Assembly (NCBI GenBank): GCA_009787075.1
Contig: WRGS01000229.1
Location: 1-23,342, forward strand
Length of the DNA stretch: 23,342 bases
Direction of reading: 5' to 3'
Source of the DNA: Paludibacter sp.
GTDB lineage: Bacteria; Bacteroidota; Bacteroidia; Bacteroidales; Paludibacteraceae
Positions 1 through 7,573 of the stretch are shown one piece after another. The notes below the pieces were generated by a model. It saw nothing but the letters and a program-made list of their open reading frames with translations, was not told the origin of the DNA and did no database searches. Positions within the stretch are counted from its first letter, which is position 1. Every line of letters starts with the position of its first letter. A program made the translations under genes and the position numbers.

Positions 1-681
1 CATCGGTTTTCACGCAAAGAAGATATTGAAATTGCGGGGTTTCTTGCCTCTACAATAGCGTGGGGGCAACGCAAGTCAATTATAAAAAACGCGCTGCGGT
101 TTATGGATTTGATGGACAATTCGCCTTGCGATTTTATTCTGCATTCTAATGAAAACACTGATTGGCAGAGATTTAGTTCTTTTGTTCATCGTACTTTCAA
201 TGGCGAAGACTGTTTGTTTTTTATAAAATCTTTAAAAAATATTTATTTAAAACACAGTGGTTTGGAAAATGTTTTTGCATGCGGTTTTGAAAAATCTCAA
301 ACAATTTACGGCGCGTTGGCGCATTTTCGCTCGGTTTTTTTAGAACTTCCACACTCTCATCGCGTAGAAAAGCATTTATCTGATGTTACGCGCAACTCTG
401 CGGCAAAGCGTCTGAATATGTTTTTGCGTTGGATGGTGCGTGCAGACGATGCGGGAGTTGATTTTGGGATTTGGAAAAAAATCCCGCAATCGGCGTTGAT
501 GTTGCCGCTTGATGTGCATTCGGGCAATGTTGCAAGGGCTTTTGGGCTGCTTATGCGCCCGCAAAACGATTGGAAAGCAGTGGAGGAAATTACTGCCGTT
601 TTACGCACTTTTGATTCTGCCGACCCTGTAAAATACGATTTTGCGCTGTTTGGGGCAGGTGTCAGCGGTGAAATTAAATAA
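1..681 (+). CDS. TIGR02757 family protein, 5'-truncated by the window edge
   Basis: The frame is open from base 1 and ends at TAA 679-681, giving 226 visible residues. The start codon lies outside the window. The opening residues (HRFSRKEDIEIAGFLAST, then IAWGQRKSI) match the conserved N-terminal part of TIGR02757 (DUF2400), a Bacteroidota and Spirochaetota family of about 250-260 residues, so roughly 25-30 residues are missing. The end of the protein (LPLDVHSGNVARAFGLL, then VEEITAVLRTFDSADPVKYDFALFG) is also typical of the family. Its LDVHSGNVAR and DPVKYDFALFG segments loosely recall HhH-GPD DNA glycosylase folds, but no activity is established and I do not assign one. The internal ATG at 103 is not the real start because homology continues upstream of it. 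No terminator is evident after the stop, where a degenerate repeat region begins. Confidence 0.85.
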   Translation, partial: HRFSRKEDIEIAGFLASTIAWGQRKSIIKNALRFMDLMDNSPCDFILHSNENTDWQRFSSFVHRTFNGEDCLFFIKSLKNIYLKHSGLENVFACGFEKSQTIYGALAHFRSVFLELPHSHRVEKHLSDVTRNSAAKRLNMFLRWMVRADDAGVDFGIWKKIPQSALMLPLDVHSGNVARAFGLLMRPQNDWKAVEEITAVLRTFDSADPVKYDFALFGAGVSGEIK

Positions 682-773
682 CAAATATATATTGCCTCTC
701 CCCCTGAGGGTTGTCTTAAAAGGTGAAATCTTTTGTATATATTCCATTTTTTAAAGAACATGTAATATATAGA

Positions 774-922
774 GGCTGCCTCAAAAGTCTTTTTGCCGAA
801 AAGACGTAAAGATTTTTCGCAAAGTCAGCAAAGAATATATTTCTTAAACTCAAAGCTTTACGTTCTCTGTGTAAACCCATTACGCACCTTGCGGTTAAAA
901 TTTTTGTACTTTTGAAACAGCC
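774..922. repeat. 149-bp MITE-like inverted-repeat element, copy A
   Basis: The left end is GGCTGCCTCAAAAGT (774-788). The right end, ACTTTTGAAACAGCC (908-922), reverse-complements to GGCTGTTTCAAAAGT, so 13 of 15 terminal bases match as inverted repeats. The interior has no coding frame. It aligns over its whole length with the reverse complement of 17972-18120, which is also 149 bp, sharing blocks such as AAAGATTTTT, GCAAAGAATATATT and CGCACCTTGCG. By eye about two thirds to three quarters of positions agree. Terminal repeats plus no gene suggest a non-autonomous element, probably moved by a transposase elsewhere in the genome. That last step is inference. Confidence 0.7.
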
Positions 923-982
923 ATGACAGAAAATTTCAATCGTTTGCATTAAAATTTTTTAGAATATTTTTGAGAATTAGTA

Positions 983-1012
983 TTGCGGTATGAAAACTTT
1001 TGTGTACTTTTG
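983..1012 (+). promoter_or_regulatory. Bacteroidota-type promoter upstream of the T9SS-cargo gene
   Basis: A TTG at 983-985 stands 19 bp before TACTTTTG at 1005-1012, which matches the TAnnTTTG -7 box of the primary Bacteroidota sigma factor. If used, transcription would start near 1018 and give the gene at 1306 an untranslated leader of about 290 nt that contains both GC-rich hairpins. No better promoter was seen closer to the gene. Confidence 0.45.
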
Positions 1013-1126
1013 CCGAAATTTTCAAAAAAAAGGTGAAAAGCCTCCACTAACCACTCCAAAGACGGGAAACTCCCACTATATTTTGAAAGTTAGAAGTTGG
1101 AAAGGTGAAAGCGCAAAAGGAAAACT

Positions 1127-1241
1127 CCCCTTCCCTTTGGGAAGTGGCAGGGGGTTAGGTGAAAACCGTGCGTAGCAGAACTTACGGTAACAGATAAAAC
1201 CTTACTCCCCTCTCCTTGAGGAGAGGGGCAGGTGGAGAGGC
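1127..1241. repeat. Two GC-rich hairpin repeats of the CCCCTCTCC-GGAGAGGGG type
   Basis: The second hairpin is perfect: CCCCTCTCC (1207-1215), loop TTGA (1216-1219), GGAGAGGGG (1220-1228). The first is a weaker version: TTCCC (1131-1135), loop TTT, GGGAA (1139-1143), with flanking CCCC and GTGG that nearly pair. Each is followed by a similar G-rich tail (GGCAGGGGG and GGCAGGTGG), so they look like tandem relatives of one repeat family. They are far more GC-rich than the surrounding DNA. Neither has a T-run, so they are not typical terminators. Confidence 0.55.
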
Positions 1242-1305
1242 TAAAAAATCGAAATAAATAAAAATAATAAATAATATTAACATTTTTTAATACTGACAAA
1301 TAAAA

Positions 1306-3444
1306 ATGAAAAAGATTTTCATATTAATTGTAGCAGCATTTTTGGCTGCAAGCGCATTCGCGCAACCTTTTACAGCGGGAGAAACAATATTTTTGAAGGC
1401 TTCTGGTAACTGGAATGATGCTGGTGCACTAAGTGCGGCTTATTTCTTTAATAACTCCAGTGACCAAGCATGGTCTACGCCACTTTTTAATCAGCAGGTA
1501 GCGCACATTTCAGCAGGTGTTAATTACTATGTATTTGTTGTGCCAGGTGGGTCTGGTAAGACATGGACTACTATGCTCTTTGCTCGATGCCAACCCGGAA
1601 CGATTTCACTTCCATTAATTAATTTTACTAGTACTGGTGCTGTATGGAATCAATCTTATGACCAGACTGCTACTTCTGCTAATAGCGCTGTTCCTATTCC
1701 ACCAAATACTGCAAATAACAGGCTTTTTACAATAAATGGCTTTAGTGGTTTCAATGCTTTAGGCTCTTGGAGTAATTTATTGTCTGGCACACCTTCTGTG
1801 CTGTATTCTTCTTCTAACTATCCTTTAGGTAATGGTTCTAATTTAAGTTGGTTTACAAGTAGTCATAATGCTAATACAGTAACATATTTGAATTTGGGCG
1901 GCGGAGTAGTTGTGAATGTAGATGGTGCAGCAAATACAATTCCTACTACAGGAACAACTACGACTGCATTAAAATATGATATATATAAAAATGGCACCAA
2001 GGTTACACCATCACCGCTGGGTACGCCTGTTAATGCTACATCAAACGGAACATTTAATATTCCGTCTGTTGATATAATTTCTTCCAATTCTGCTTATTTT
2101 GATGATGCGTGCGCAAATTATCAGGTTCAGTTTTGGTATGAAGTTTCTTATAATGGAAAACTTATGGTAACTTACAATAATAGCGGCAGTAACTACAAAA
2201 TTAATTTCCAAATTCCTACTGCGACAGGCAGTTTCCCTGTTGCTAATAGCAATATTGGTAACTGGTACTTAAAATCTGTGCCTTACTCAGGTCTTATCTA
2301 TAATAATGTTACCTTTAACGGAGACCCGCAGGTTGCTATTGCTACGCTTAATCCAAACGGAAGTTGGGGTTATGTAGGACTGCCAAACTGCCCACAGAGA
2401 ACCGACACAATACCTGATGGTAAAGGTTTTGCTTATGTTGTAAATCCTGCTGCTGTTTCGGTTTCAAATATTCTTATTCAGGGAGTCTGTGCAGGTCCCG
2501 TAAGTTTTTATACAGGCGGTAAATATTGCCTTGTAGGTAATCCTTTTATCAATGCAATTTCATTTCCCTCCAGTTTCAGCAATATTAAAACAGCAGGTTA
2601 TATTGATATTGCTGATCGGTCAACTGGTAAAACATTTACAGTGATAGATAATAATACAATTGCGCCTTATCAGGGTATAATTGTGGAAACATTAAGCGGA
2701 GCAGACGAACAAATTACAATTTCAAATATTGCGCCATCTTCGCCCGCGCCTGCATTATCACCCGCATCTGCACCTGCAAGAATAAAAATAGAGGCTGCAA
2801 ATTCCGCAGGCAGTCATTATACTCTTGTAAAGAACAGTGAAAACGGCTCTGCTACCGTAGGCGATTATGATATTTCGTTCTTCAATATGGGCGCAAATGC
2901 TATTGTTCAGCTTTATACAGGCAAAAATGACGAAAACGGCGTTGCGCATCGTCTTGGGCTCAATACTGTAAATACCGAAGATATTTCTATTCCTGTAGGC
3001 GTATTTACAACAACAAAAACCACAGACGAGGCAAAAGCGGTAACCATTACCTTAACGGGAATGAATACTTATGAGTGCGAAGTTTGGTTTTTGGATAACT
3101 TAAGCGGCGCATACACCAATCTGACGGATATGGAAAGTTACAGTTTCCCAACGCAGGTTAGCGGCAGCCAAGATGCGCGTTTCTCGCTTATCTTTTCTTC
3201 CAAAGTTCCTACTTCAATAGAAGAATATCAGGCAAAGGTAAGTGTTTGGGCATCTGAGGGCAAAATTAATATTATTTCCGATAAAAATATCGGCGCTGTT
3301 GCGGTTTATTCCATAGACGGACATCAGGTTTATTTCTCCAATGCTGTAAATGCAAAATCGGCAGAAATTTCCACAGAATCTTTGCCAGCAGGCATTTATA
3401 TGGTTAAGGCAAACGGAAAAACAGATAAAGTAATAGTAAAATAA
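1306..3444 (+). CDS. Secreted T9SS substrate with type A C-terminal sorting domain
   Basis: The 712-residue protein starts with a Sec signal peptide (MKKIFILIVAAFLAASAFAQ) probably cut before Gln20. Residues about 22-120 (GETIFLKASGNWNDAGAL, AAYFF, WNQSYDQT) recall the beta-sandwich, starch-binding-like modules of Bacteroidota surface enzymes. This match is by pattern only and should be held loosely. A Ser/Thr/Asn-rich middle follows, with a VGNPF motif near residue 411 of a kind common in T9SS cargo. The last 70 or so residues form a type A sorting domain (VAVYSIDGHQVYF, then LPAGIYMVKANGKTDKVIVK), which would be removed and the protein attached to the cell surface or released. No catalytic domain is recognised, so an adhesin or binding role is inferred. 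A 50-aa gene follows 29 bp downstream, probably in the same transcript. Confidence 0.85.
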   Translation: MKKIFILIVAAFLAASAFAQPFTAGETIFLKASGNWNDAGALSAAYFFNNSSDQAWSTPLFNQQVAHISAGVNYYVFVVPGGSGKTWTTMLFARCQPGTISLPLINFTSTGAVWNQSYDQTATSANSAVPIPPNTANNRLFTINGFSGFNALGSWSNLLSGTPSVLYSSSNYPLGNGSNLSWFTSSHNANTVTYLNLGGGVVVNVDGAANTIPTTGTTTTALKYDIYKNGTKVTPSPLGTPVNATSNGTFNIPSVDIISSNSAYFDDACANYQVQFWYEVSYNGKLMVTYNNSGSNYKINFQIPTATGSFPVANSNIGNWYLKSVPYSGLIYNNVTFNGDPQVAIATLNPNGSWGYVGLPNCPQRTDTIPDGKGFAYVVNPAAVSVSNILIQGVCAGPVSFYTGGKYCLVGNPFINAISFPSSFSNIKTAGYIDIADRSTGKTFTVIDNNTIAPYQGIIVETLSGADEQITISNIAPSSPAPALSPASAPARIKIEAANSAGSHYTLVKNSENGSATVGDYDISFFNMGANAIVQLYTGKNDENGVAHRLGLNTVNTEDISIPVGVFTTTKTTDEAKAVTITLTGMNTYECEVWFLDNLSGAYTNLTDMESYSFPTQVSGSQDARFSLIFSSKVPTSIEEYQAKVSVWASEGKINIISDKNIGAVAVYSIDGHQVYFSNAVNAKSAEISTESLPAGIYMVKANGKTDKVIVK

Positions 3445-3473
3445 ATTTTAAATTTATAAATTCTCAAAAAAAA

Positions 3474-3626
3474 ATGAAATATACAGAATATATACAGCCG
3501 ATTGTAGAAATCGTAGAATTAAAAATAGCAGAAAGTTTTGCAGGTGATAATCCAGATGAAAACGGGATAAAAACTTTATGTAATCCTAGCAATGGTGAAT
3601 GTGACGATATGAATGTTTGGTTATAA
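3474..3626 (+). CDS. 50-aa acidic peptide of unknown function behind the T9SS gene
   Basis: ATG at 3474, directly after an A-run, opens a 50-codon frame ending in TAA at 3624-3626. The peptide starts MKYTEYIQPIVEIVELKIAE and continues SFAGDNPDENG, ending in MNVWL. It has no hydrophobic signal peptide or transmembrane segment. It has two cysteines (36 and 43) and an acidic C-terminal half. The layout of a short YxxPxxExxxL leader, a small-residue AG step and an acidic variable tail ending near a Trp resembles many short uncharacterised Bacteroidales proteins. That is recollection of a pattern, not a family assignment. It lies 29 bp after the T9SS gene and 50 bp before a strong terminator, so it is the last gene of that transcript. 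A peptide precursor or secreted small protein is possible but not shown. Confidence 0.6.
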   Translation: MKYTEYIQPIVEIVELKIAESFAGDNPDENGIKTLCNPSNGECDDMNVWL

Positions 3627-3676
3627 TCATTTGTACAAAAAATACAAACTCATATAAAATTTTTGCTAATCGTTGT

Positions 3677-3708
3677 GGTGCGCGTATTTCTACGCGCACC
3701 CTTTTTTT
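3677..3708 (+). terminator. Strong intrinsic terminator
   Basis: A perfect 10-bp stem, GGTGCGCGTA (3677-3686) and TACGCGCACC (3691-3700), encloses a four-base loop TTTC. It is followed by C and seven Ts (3702-3708). It closes the transcript carrying the T9SS protein and the 50-aa peptide and separates it from kce. Confidence 0.85.
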
Positions 3709-3819
3709 ACGGCTATTTGTGCTTTTTTCCGTAAGTTCCGCTGTGCTTCACATACAGTTATTAATATTTTGCCCTCACGGGCAAAGTTGATGCTTTCCTG
3801 CTTTCACCCTTTCGTGCGT

Positions 3820-3851
3820 TTTGTGTTTTCGGAAAAAATTCCTTACTTTTG
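3820..3851 (+). promoter_or_regulatory. Promoter of kce
   Basis: TTTG at 3820-3823 and TACTTTTG at 3844-3851 are 20 bp apart, a full match to the Bacteroidota promoter TTTG-n19-21-TAnnTTTG. It sits about 40 bp before the kce start at 3891 and after the terminator at 3677-3708, so kce starts a new transcription unit. Confidence 0.7.
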
Positions 3852-3890
3852 TGTAAAAATTTTAATTCTAATGCTTTAATCATATTTCTT

Positions 3891-4709
3891 ATGCAAAAAT
3901 TAATTATTACCGCAGCAATTTGCGGTGCAGAAGTTCTTAAAGAGCAGAATCCTGCCGTCCCTTACACAGTGGAAGAAATTGTGCGCGAGGCAAAATCGGC
4001 TTATGATGCAGGCGCAAGCATTATTCACTTGCACGTCAGGTACGACGACGGCACGCCAACACAGGATAAAGCCCGCTTCAAAGAATGTATTGACGCTATA
4101 AAAGCCATTATTCCCGATGTGATTATTATGCCTTCAACAGGCGGCGCGGTTGGTATGACCAACGACGAACGCTTGCAGCCAACCGAACTTGACATTGAAA
4201 TGGCTACGCTCGACTGTGGAACGTGCAATTTCGGCGGCGATGATATTTTTACAAACACCGAAAACACTATAAAATATTTCGGTCAGCGAATGATAGAGCG
4301 CGGCATAAAACCCGAACTCGAAGTTTTTGACAAGTCAATGATTGATATGGCGATGCGTTTGGCAAAGAAAGCTTATATTCAGCCGCCGTTCCATTTTGAT
4401 TTTGTAATGGGCGTCAATGGCGGCATTGACGGCACTTTGCGCGATTTTGTCTTTTTGCGGGGCAGCATTCCCGAAGGCGCAACATACACCGTTGCAGGCA
4501 TCGGTCGCTACGAATTTCCGCTTGCGGCTGCTGCTATCATCGACGGCGGACACGTCAGAGTTGGCTTTGAAGACAATATTTTTCTATCCAAAGGCGTTTT
4601 GGCAAAATCCAACGGCGAACTTGTGGCAAAAGTTGTGCGTTTGGCAAAAGAACTCGGCAGAGAAATTGCTTCCCCAGCAGAAGCAAGAGAAATTTTGGGA
4701 ATAAAATAA
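3891..4709 (+). CDS. kce: 3-keto-5-aminohexanoate cleavage enzyme (BKACE family)
   Basis: This 272-residue protein belongs to the BKACE/DUF849 family. Kce converts (S)-5-amino-3-oxohexanoate and acetyl-CoA to acetoacetate and 3-aminobutyryl-CoA in lysine fermentation. Known active-site residues are in place at nearly the same numbers as in the characterised Cloacimonas enzyme: Glu14 (CGAE), zinc-binding His46 and His48 (HLHVR), Ser82 (PSTGGA), and Arg223, zinc-ligand Glu227 and Asp228 in HVRVGFEDN. Keeping both the family length and the amino-group-binding acidic residues favours Kce over other BKACE members. I chose ATG 3891 because family homology begins there; an upstream in-frame start at 3849 overlaps the promoter. 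The rest of the pathway (kamA, kamDE, kdd, kal) is not in this window. Confidence 0.85.
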   Translation: MQKLIITAAICGAEVLKEQNPAVPYTVEEIVREAKSAYDAGASIIHLHVRYDDGTPTQDKARFKECIDAIKAIIPDVIIMPSTGGAVGMTNDERLQPTELDIEMATLDCGTCNFGGDDIFTNTENTIKYFGQRMIERGIKPELEVFDKSMIDMAMRLAKKAYIQPPFHFDFVMGVNGGIDGTLRDFVFLRGSIPEGATYTVAGIGRYEFPLAAAAIIDGGHVRVGFEDNIFLSKGVLAKSNGELVAKVVRLAKELGREIASPAEAREILGIK

Positions 4710-4764
4710 ATTGGAATGTGGAAGATTGAAGTCGGAAAATTGAAGTTTTTTTTAAATATTTTTT

Positions 4765-5898
4765 GTGAATCGGCATTTTAAACTCATATTTATTATTGCG
4801 GCGGTGATTATTTTTGCCGCCTCTGTGTTTTTTTCTGACAGAATGGTGCAAGAGATGAATATTGAAGAGAAGAAAAGCATTGAAATTTGGGCAGAGGCAA
4901 ACAAAAAACTGCTTGAAGAAAAATCGGGCGGTAATGTGGATTTGATTTTAAAAATTTTGGAAAATAATAATTCAATTCCTGTTATTTGGGTTGGCGAAAA
5001 CAGCAATTTGCTTATGGCGCGCAATGTTAAAGAACCCGAAAAAGATGTGGTGCAGTTTTATAAAAAATATATTGAAAAACTCAAAGCAAAAAACAATTTT
5101 TTTGTAGTAAATCTTGAGGACGAAAAACAGTATGTTTATTACGACGATTCGGCATTAATCAAGCAGTTGCAGTATTTTCCATACGTGCAACTGGGTGTAA
5201 TTTTCATTTTTTTAGCAGTTGCGTTTTTCGCTCTTTCCAATGCGCAAAAATCTGAGCAAAACAAAGTTTGGGTTGGTTTATCCAAAGAAACTGCGCATCA
5301 ACTTGGTACTCCAATTTCGTCAATGCTTGCCTGGGGCGATATTTTGCACGAAAAATATCCGAAAGATACTATGGTTTCAGAAATGGGAAAAGACGTTGCC
5401 CGCCTGCAAATCATTGCTGAACGTTTTTCAAAAATCGGCTCTACGCCCGATTTGCAGCCTGTAAATTTAAATCAAACACTGAAAAATGCCGTTGAATATA
5501 TCGACAATCGCTCATCGGCAAAAGTGAAAATTCAAACGCATTTTAAAGGAGAAAAAGAATTTGCCGCCGCGCTGAATGTGCCTCTCTTTGAATGGGTTAT
5601 TGAAAATCTGTGTAAAAATGCAATAGATGCAATGGACGGTTCGGGAAATATTGATTTGTATGTAAAAAAAGACGGACGCAATATTATTATCGACCTGCAC
5701 GACACAGGCAGAGGAATTGAACGCAAACTTTTCCGCCGTATTTTCAAACCCGGATTTACCACAAAAAAACGCGGCTGGGGATTAGGTTTGTCGCTTGCCA
5801 AACGCATTGTAGAACAATATCATCACGGAAAAATTTTTGTAAAACATTCTACTCCAAACGCAGGAACAACATTTAGAATTATACTCAAAGCAACGTAA
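4765..5898 (+). CDS. Membrane sensor histidine kinase
   Basis: The 377-residue protein has a transmembrane helix at about 5-23, an extracytoplasmic region of about 115 residues, a second helix at about 142-158, and a cytoplasmic kinase core. The H-box is KETAHQLGTPISSM with phospho-acceptor His178. The N-box is ENLCKNAIDAM (Asn281/Asn285), followed by DTGRGI (313-318) and GWGLGLSLAKRI (337-348). The start is GTG at 4765; no in-frame ATG precedes the first helix. The signal sensed is unknown and no response regulator is adjacent, so the partner must be encoded elsewhere. It follows kce by 55 bp and may be co-transcribed. The gap between them (4711-4746) holds a degenerate GGAAGATTGAAG-like tract. 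Confidence 0.85.
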   Translation: MNRHFKLIFIIAAVIIFAASVFFSDRMVQEMNIEEKKSIEIWAEANKKLLEEKSGGNVDLILKILENNNSIPVIWVGENSNLLMARNVKEPEKDVVQFYKKYIEKLKAKNNFFVVNLEDEKQYVYYDDSALIKQLQYFPYVQLGVIFIFLAVAFFALSNAQKSEQNKVWVGLSKETAHQLGTPISSMLAWGDILHEKYPKDTMVSEMGKDVARLQIIAERFSKIGSTPDLQPVNLNQTLKNAVEYIDNRSSAKVKIQTHFKGEKEFAAALNVPLFEWVIENLCKNAIDAMDGSGNIDLYVKKDGRNIIIDLHDTGRGIERKLFRRIFKPGFTTKKRGWGLGLSLAKRIVEQYHHGKIFVKHSTPNAGTTFRIILKAT

Positions 5899-5932
5899 AA
5901 TTAATTTAGATTGTTATTTTTATTAAAAAAAT

Positions 5933-6619
5933 ATGCAAATTGAAATTAGAGAAAAATTGTTGCAAATTTCCGAACCTCAATTGCGGAAATTTAACGCAAA
6001 ACTTATTCCTAATATTGACAGCAACAGAATTTTAGGAATAAGATTGAATGTTTTGCGCACAATGGCTAAAGAAATTGTAAAAAAAACCGATTGGCAGGCG
6101 TATCTTGCTGAAAATGAAGATGTTTATATCGAAGAAACATTTATACGCGGATATATTATTAATTATGCAAAAATTTCCATCGAACAGCGCCTTATGCTAA
6201 CTTCCGCTTTTGTTCCGCGCATTGATAATTGGGCTGTGTGCGATTCGTTTTGTTTTAAAGTTAAAAATAACGAAAAACCGCTTTTGTGGGAATTTATTCA
6301 GCCATATTTGAATTCCAACAAGCCGTACGATATTCGTTTCGGCACTATTGAAATTTTAAATAATTTTGTTGATAATCAATACATTAGCGATGTTTTTGAA
6401 ATTTTTGAAAAAATAACAAATTCCGATTATTATGTGCGAATGGGGATTGCATGGACTTTGGCAGACTGTTTTATCAAACTTCCAGAACAGACTCTTAATT
6501 TCCTGCAAAACAACAATTTAAACGCTTGGACTCACAACAAAGCAATTCAAAAAATCATAGAAAGCCGCCGCGTTGATATTGAAACAAAAGATTTTTTACG
6601 AACTTTGAAAAGAAAATAA
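5933..6619 (+). CDS. AlkD-like DNA alkylation repair protein (HEAT-like repeats)
   Basis: This 228-residue, wholly alpha-helical protein matches the DNA alkylation repair family (PF08713). These proteins recognise or excise N3- and N7-alkylated bases using HEAT-like repeats. Visible family signatures are GIRLNVLRTMAKEI (35-48), IDNWAVCDSFC (97-107, with Trp100 and Asp104), YDIRFGTIE (132-140, Arg135) and GIAWTLADCF (171-180, Trp174). These correspond to the Trp, Asp, Arg and Trp residues lining the AlkD base-binding cleft, so activity is plausible. Length is typical. It starts 34 bp after the histidine kinase stop and ends 6 bp from the stop of the convergent radical SAM gene, with no visible terminator between. 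Glycosylase activity is inferred from the family. Confidence 0.8.
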   Translation: MQIEIREKLLQISEPQLRKFNAKLIPNIDSNRILGIRLNVLRTMAKEIVKKTDWQAYLAENEDVYIEETFIRGYIINYAKISIEQRLMLTSAFVPRIDNWAVCDSFCFKVKNNEKPLLWEFIQPYLNSNKPYDIRFGTIEILNNFVDNQYISDVFEIFEKITNSDYYVRMGIAWTLADCFIKLPEQTLNFLQNNNLNAWTHNKAIQKIIESRRVDIETKDFLRTLKRK

Positions 6620-6625
6620 AATCTC

Positions 6626-7573
6626 TTAACATTTTTCTCCTTGCCGTGCGCCGCGTTGCTTCATTCGTTTGAGCAATTTTGCATTAAATTCAAAATTTTT
6701 AATACCGCCCCACTGCGGCGCGATAAGCAATTTTTTTGGCGATTGGGAAATAAACCTTTCTATCGCTATTTTTCTGCTTGTAAATTGCAGAAAATCAATG
6801 CACAAATCAATATATTCTTCCAAAGAATACAAATGAAAAAGTTGCGGTTGCTCCGCAAATTGCTGCGCCATTTTCGTGTCTTTAACTATTTGCAATTGAT
6901 GAAGTTTGAGCGCAGTAATCGGTAATTCGGAAATTCGCGCTGCGTGCGAGAGAATTTTTTCGCGGTTTTCGGTCGGCAAACCCAAAATAATATGTGCGGC
7001 AACGTTAATTCCGCGTGCGGTGGTTTCTTTAATCGCTTTTTCGGCACAAAAATAGTCGTGTCCGCGATTAACAAAAGCAAGTGTTTGATTATCTGTACTT
7101 TCAACTCCATATTCAATCATAATATAGTGTTTTTGCGAAAGCGTTTGGAAATAATCAAGTAAATGCTCGCTAATGCAATCGGGGCGCGTTCCGATAACTA
7201 ATCCCACAACTTTCGGATTTGCCAAAGCCTGCTGATAAATTGTTTTCAAATTTTCAAAATCAGAATATGTATTTGTAAATGATTGAAAATAAGCAAAATA
7301 CAATTGCGCCTGATATTTATTATGAAAAAACTTAATTCCTTCTTCAATTTGCTGACCGACAGACTTTGTCGGCTGGCAATAATCGGGAATAAAAGTTTGA
7401 TTATTGCAGTATGTACAACCGCCAAATCCCAATCGCCCATCGCGATTGGGACAAGTAAAACCCGCATTTACAGAAATTTTCTGTATGCGCTGCGAAAACT
7501 GACTTTTTAGGACAGAATTGTAATTGATGTATGGCTCAAAATCGGAATTTAACGTTTTAGGTGTCAAATTCAT
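6626..7573 (-). CDS. TIGR01212 (YhcC-like) radical SAM protein
   Basis: The iron-sulfur-binding cysteines are C41, C53 and C56 in CPNRDGRLGFGGCTYC, a CX11CX2C pattern typical of TIGR01212. The family is related to the Elp3/MiaB-like radical SAM enzymes and its substrate is unknown. Other signatures are GTRPDCIS, EYGVES, RGHDYFCA and HIILGLPTE, the usual core beta strands of the SAM barrel. I chose ATG 7573 (MNLTPK), which gives 315 residues, close to the family length. Earlier ATGs at 7612, 7597, 7588 and 7579 would add an unrelated leader lying inside the upstream regulator gene. Even with this start it overlaps the 3' end of the Lrp gene by 17 bp, so the two are probably translationally coupled. 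Confidence 0.85.
   Translation of the reverse strand: MNLTPKTLNSDFEPYINYNSVLKSQFSQRIQKISVNAGFTCPNRDGRLGFGGCTYCNNQTFIPDYCQPTKSVGQQIEEGIKFFHNKYQAQLYFAYFQSFTNTYSDFENLKTIYQQALANPKVVGLVIGTRPDCISEHLLDYFQTLSQKHYIMIEYGVESTDNQTLAFVNRGHDYFCAEKAIKETTARGINVAAHIILGLPTENREKILSHAARISELPITALKLHQLQIVKDTKMAQQFAEQPQLFHLYSLEEYIDLCIDFLQFTSRKIAIERFISQSPKKLLIAPQWGGIKNFEFNAKLLKRMKQRGARQGEKC

Larger units (their letters stand above)
682..1305. other. Gene-free region of about 620 bp built of degenerate repeats
   Basis: No credible coding sequence lies here. The visible parts are a GC-rich relic at about 694-710 (CTCTCCCCCTGAGGG), a possible extra repeat end at 708-724 (GGGTTGTCTTAAAAGGT), the 149-bp inverted-repeat element at 774-922, a promoter-like sequence at 983-1012, a degenerate GAAGTTG-type tract at about 1084-1110, and two GC-rich hairpins at 1127-1241. 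Short frames in this stretch translate these repeats and are not supported as genes. Confidence 0.6.

Noticed and set aside
774..922. CRISPR-like interpretation of the GCAAAG-rich repeats
   Set aside because: No regularly spaced identical repeats and no cas genes in the window.
990..1175. 61-residue frame in the repeat region
   Set aside because: Its second half is a translation of the GC-rich hairpin repeat and it overlaps the promoter-like sequence; no homology pattern seen.
3673..3879. 68-residue frame after the T9SS unit
   Set aside because: It begins inside the terminator stem and runs through the kce promoter; composition is random-looking.
4711..4746. GAAGATTGAAG/GGAAAATTGAAG tract before the histidine kinase, similar to 1084-1110
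   Set aside because: Short and too degenerate to call a tandem repeat; such tracts are common in this phylum.
3891..6619. kce, histidine kinase and AlkD-like gene as a novel functional system
   Set aside because: Gaps of 55 and 34 bp allow co-transcription, but the families are unrelated and no supporting partner genes are present.
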